Assembly (NCBI RefSeq): GCF_035943795.1
Contig: NZ_DASZBY010000147.1
Coordinates: forward strand, 1 to 64,000
Direction of reading: 5' to 3'
Length of the DNA stretch: 64,000 bases
From: Aliidongia sp035943795
GTDB taxonomy: Bacteria; Pseudomonadota; Alphaproteobacteria; ATCC43930; CGMCC-115725
Shown here: positions 62,590-64,000 of the stretch, piece by piece
Position numbering within the stretch: the stretch's first letter is position 1
Layout of the letters: each line of letters opens with the position of its first letter
Position numbers and translations under genes: made by a program
Notes under the pieces: model-generated
What the model was told of the DNA's origin: nothing
The model's database searches: none
The model's input: the letters and a program-made list of their open reading frames with translations, nothing else

Positions 62590-63990
62590 TCAAACGACGG
62601 TGAGCCCCGCAAAATCCCCGATGCGGCCAAGCGCCTCATCCCGACCCAGCACGGCCATCACCTCGAAGATTCCGGGTGACGTCACGGCACCGGCCAGCGC
62701 AGCACGCAATGGCTGCGCGACCGCGCCGAGCTTCACGCCCTCGGCTTCGATGAACACGCGGATCGCGGCATCGAGCGCCGTCTCGGACCAGTCCCCCTGT
62801 CCTTCGAGGGCCGATCGCAGCCGGCCGAGCCGGGCGCGGGCCTCGTCGGTCGCCAGCGCCTTCGCCTTCTCGTCCAGCGGAATGGGACGACCGGCGACAT
62901 AGAATCGGGCATTTTCAGCGAGTTCTACCATGGTCTTCGCACGCGACTTCAGCCCCGCCATGGCAGCGAGCAGGATCGCACGCTGCGCCTGGTTGAACGG
63001 TCCCAGCCGTTCCGCCAGCAAATCGACGAGGCGCCCGTCGTCGGACTGCCGCAAGTAATGGCCGTTAAGATTGTCGAGCTTGGCATAATCGAGCCGGGCG
63101 GGCGCTCGACCGATGCCGGGCAGGTCGAACCATTCGATCGCCTGGGCGTCGCTGATGATCTCATCGTCGCCATGGCCCCAACCGAGGCGCAGGAGGTAGT
63201 TGCGCAAGGTCTCGGGCAGGTAGCCCATCTTGTCGCGATATTCCTCGATCGCGAGGGCGCCATGGCGCTTCGACAGCTTGGCCCCGTCGGCGCCATGGAT
63301 CAGCGGGATATGGCTGAACTGCGGCACCGTCCAGCCGTTGGCCAGGTAGATCTGGGTTTGACGGAACGCATTGGTCAGGTGATCGTCGCCGCGGATGACG
63401 TGGGTGATCCCCATGTCGTGGTCGTCGACCACGACCGACAGCATATAGGTCGGCGTGCCATCGGCGCGCAGCAGCACGAGATCGTCCAACTGTTCGTTGC
63501 CGACGGTGACTTCGCCTTGCACGCCGTCCTGGATCACGGTCGATCCGGTCTGCGGCGCGCGCAAGCGGATGACCGGCTTCACCCCGGCCGGCGCCAGCGC
63601 CGGATCGCGATCGCGCCAGGTGCCGTCATAGCGGATCGGCTTGCCCTCGGCGCGCGCCTTTTCCCGCATTGCTTCCAGCTCTTCCGGCGAGCAATAGCAA
63701 TGGTAAGCGGTGCCGGCGGCCAGCATCGCATGCGCGACCTCGGCATGGCGCGGCGCGCGCTCGGACTGCATCACGACCTCGCCGTCGAACGGCAGGCCCA
63801 GCCAGTCCAGCCCAGAGAGGATCGCGCGGATCGCCGGTTCGGTCGAACGCGCCCGGTCGGTATCCTCGATGCGCAGCAGGCAACGGCCACCGTGATGGCG
63901 GGCGAACAGCCAGTTGAACAGGGCGGTGCGGGCGCCGCCGATGTGCAGGTAGCCGGTCGGCGAGGGGGCGAAGCGGACGGTAACGGTCAT
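62590..63990 (-). CDS. gltX: Glutamyl-tRNA synthetase
   Basis: 466 residues. Class I motifs are PSPTGYLHIGGARTALFNW (HIGH-type) and GAKLSKRHGALAIEEY (KMSKS-type), with VIRGDDHLTNAFRQ between them and a helical anticodon-binding C-terminus. It charges tRNA-Glu and, in many alphaproteobacteria, tRNA-Gln. The start lies 10 bp from the window end, so upstream signals are not visible. Confidence 0.95.
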   Translation of the reverse strand: MTVTVRFAPSPTGYLHIGGARTALFNWLFARHHGGRCLLRIEDTDRARSTEPAIRAILSGLDWLGLPFDGEVVMQSERAPRHAEVAHAMLAAGTAYHCYCSPEELEAMREKARAEGKPIRYDGTWRDRDPALAPAGVKPVIRLRAPQTGSTVIQDGVQGEVTVGNEQLDDLVLLRADGTPTYMLSVVVDDHDMGITHVIRGDDHLTNAFRQTQIYLANGWTVPQFSHIPLIHGADGAKLSKRHGALAIEEYRDKMGYLPETLRNYLLRLGWGHGDDEIISDAQAIEWFDLPGIGRAPARLDYAKLDNLNGHYLRQSDDGRLVDLLAERLGPFNQAQRAILLAAMAGLKSRAKTMVELAENARFYVAGRPIPLDEKAKALATDEARARLGRLRSALEGQGDWSETALDAAIRVFIEAEGVKLGAVAQPLRAALAGAVTSPGIFEVMAVLGRDEALGRIGDFAGLTVV

Positions 63991-64000
63991 CGATCACTCG

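Overview
The window is GC-rich chromosomal DNA whose gene order is typical of an alphaproteobacterium, most likely Rhodospirillales-like. The diagnostic blocks are tig-clpP-clpX-lon-hupB, a continuous 14-gene nuo operon followed by biotin ligase, mce-DUF1467-...-lolC-lolD-dnaE, and rpsB-tsf-pyrH-frr-uppS-cdsA-dxr-rseP-bamA-ompH-lpxD-fabZ-lpxA-lpxI-lpxB. A convergent gltX-gltA pair closes the window. The species cannot be named from sequence alone.

Layout. 1-2.1 kb looks like the right edge of a genomic island. It holds the tail of an IS630-type transposase, a fragment of a secreted glycoside hydrolase, an intact homologue of that hydrolase on the opposite strand, and a 3' half-copy of a tRNA-His gene that is probably an attachment-site scar. 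2.1-8.6 kb carries metabolic genes: an acyltransferase, an HpcH/HpaI aldolase, NAD(P)HX repair (nnr), a BLUF blue-light sensor overlapping nnr, and an AceE/transketolase-like thiamine-diphosphate enzyme. 8.6-16.7 kb is a protein quality-control block (tig, clpP, clpX, lon), HU and three tRNAs (Leu-TAG, Val-TAC, Asp-GTC), with a small Thr/Ala-rich orphan protein between the last two tRNAs.

16.9-32 kb is the complete respiratory complex I operon nuoA-N plus birA, with many start/stop overlaps that suggest translational coupling. RNase J follows, but the type III pantothenate kinase gene that often lies between birA and rnj in related genomes is absent, apart from a possible decayed stub. 34-41 kb: mce and a DUF1467 gene lead into an accessory block (tag, a GNAT acetyltransferase, an Fe-S RNA methyltransferase, an FAH-family hydrolase, an Old Yellow Enzyme homologue) sitting where proS is commonly found. 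lolC, lolD and dnaE resume the conserved order.

45-61 kb combines translation factors (rpsB, tsf, frr), UMP kinase, isoprenoid and phospholipid precursors (uppS, cdsA, dxr), outer-membrane assembly (rseP, bamA, ompH) and lipid A synthesis (lpxD, fabZ, lpxA, lpxI, lpxB), that is, the supply line for the Gram-negative envelope. 61-64 kb on the minus strand holds gltX, gltA and a tiny predicted tail-anchored protein overlapping the end of gltA.

No CRISPR array, prophage module, toxin-antitoxin pair or biosynthetic cluster was seen. Most of the window is core housekeeping. The novel-looking items are the island edge, the BLUF gene, the small orphan proteins, a PCu(A)C-family protein lacking canonical copper ligands, the hairpin-rich spacer at 38.3-38.4 kb and the missing coaX.
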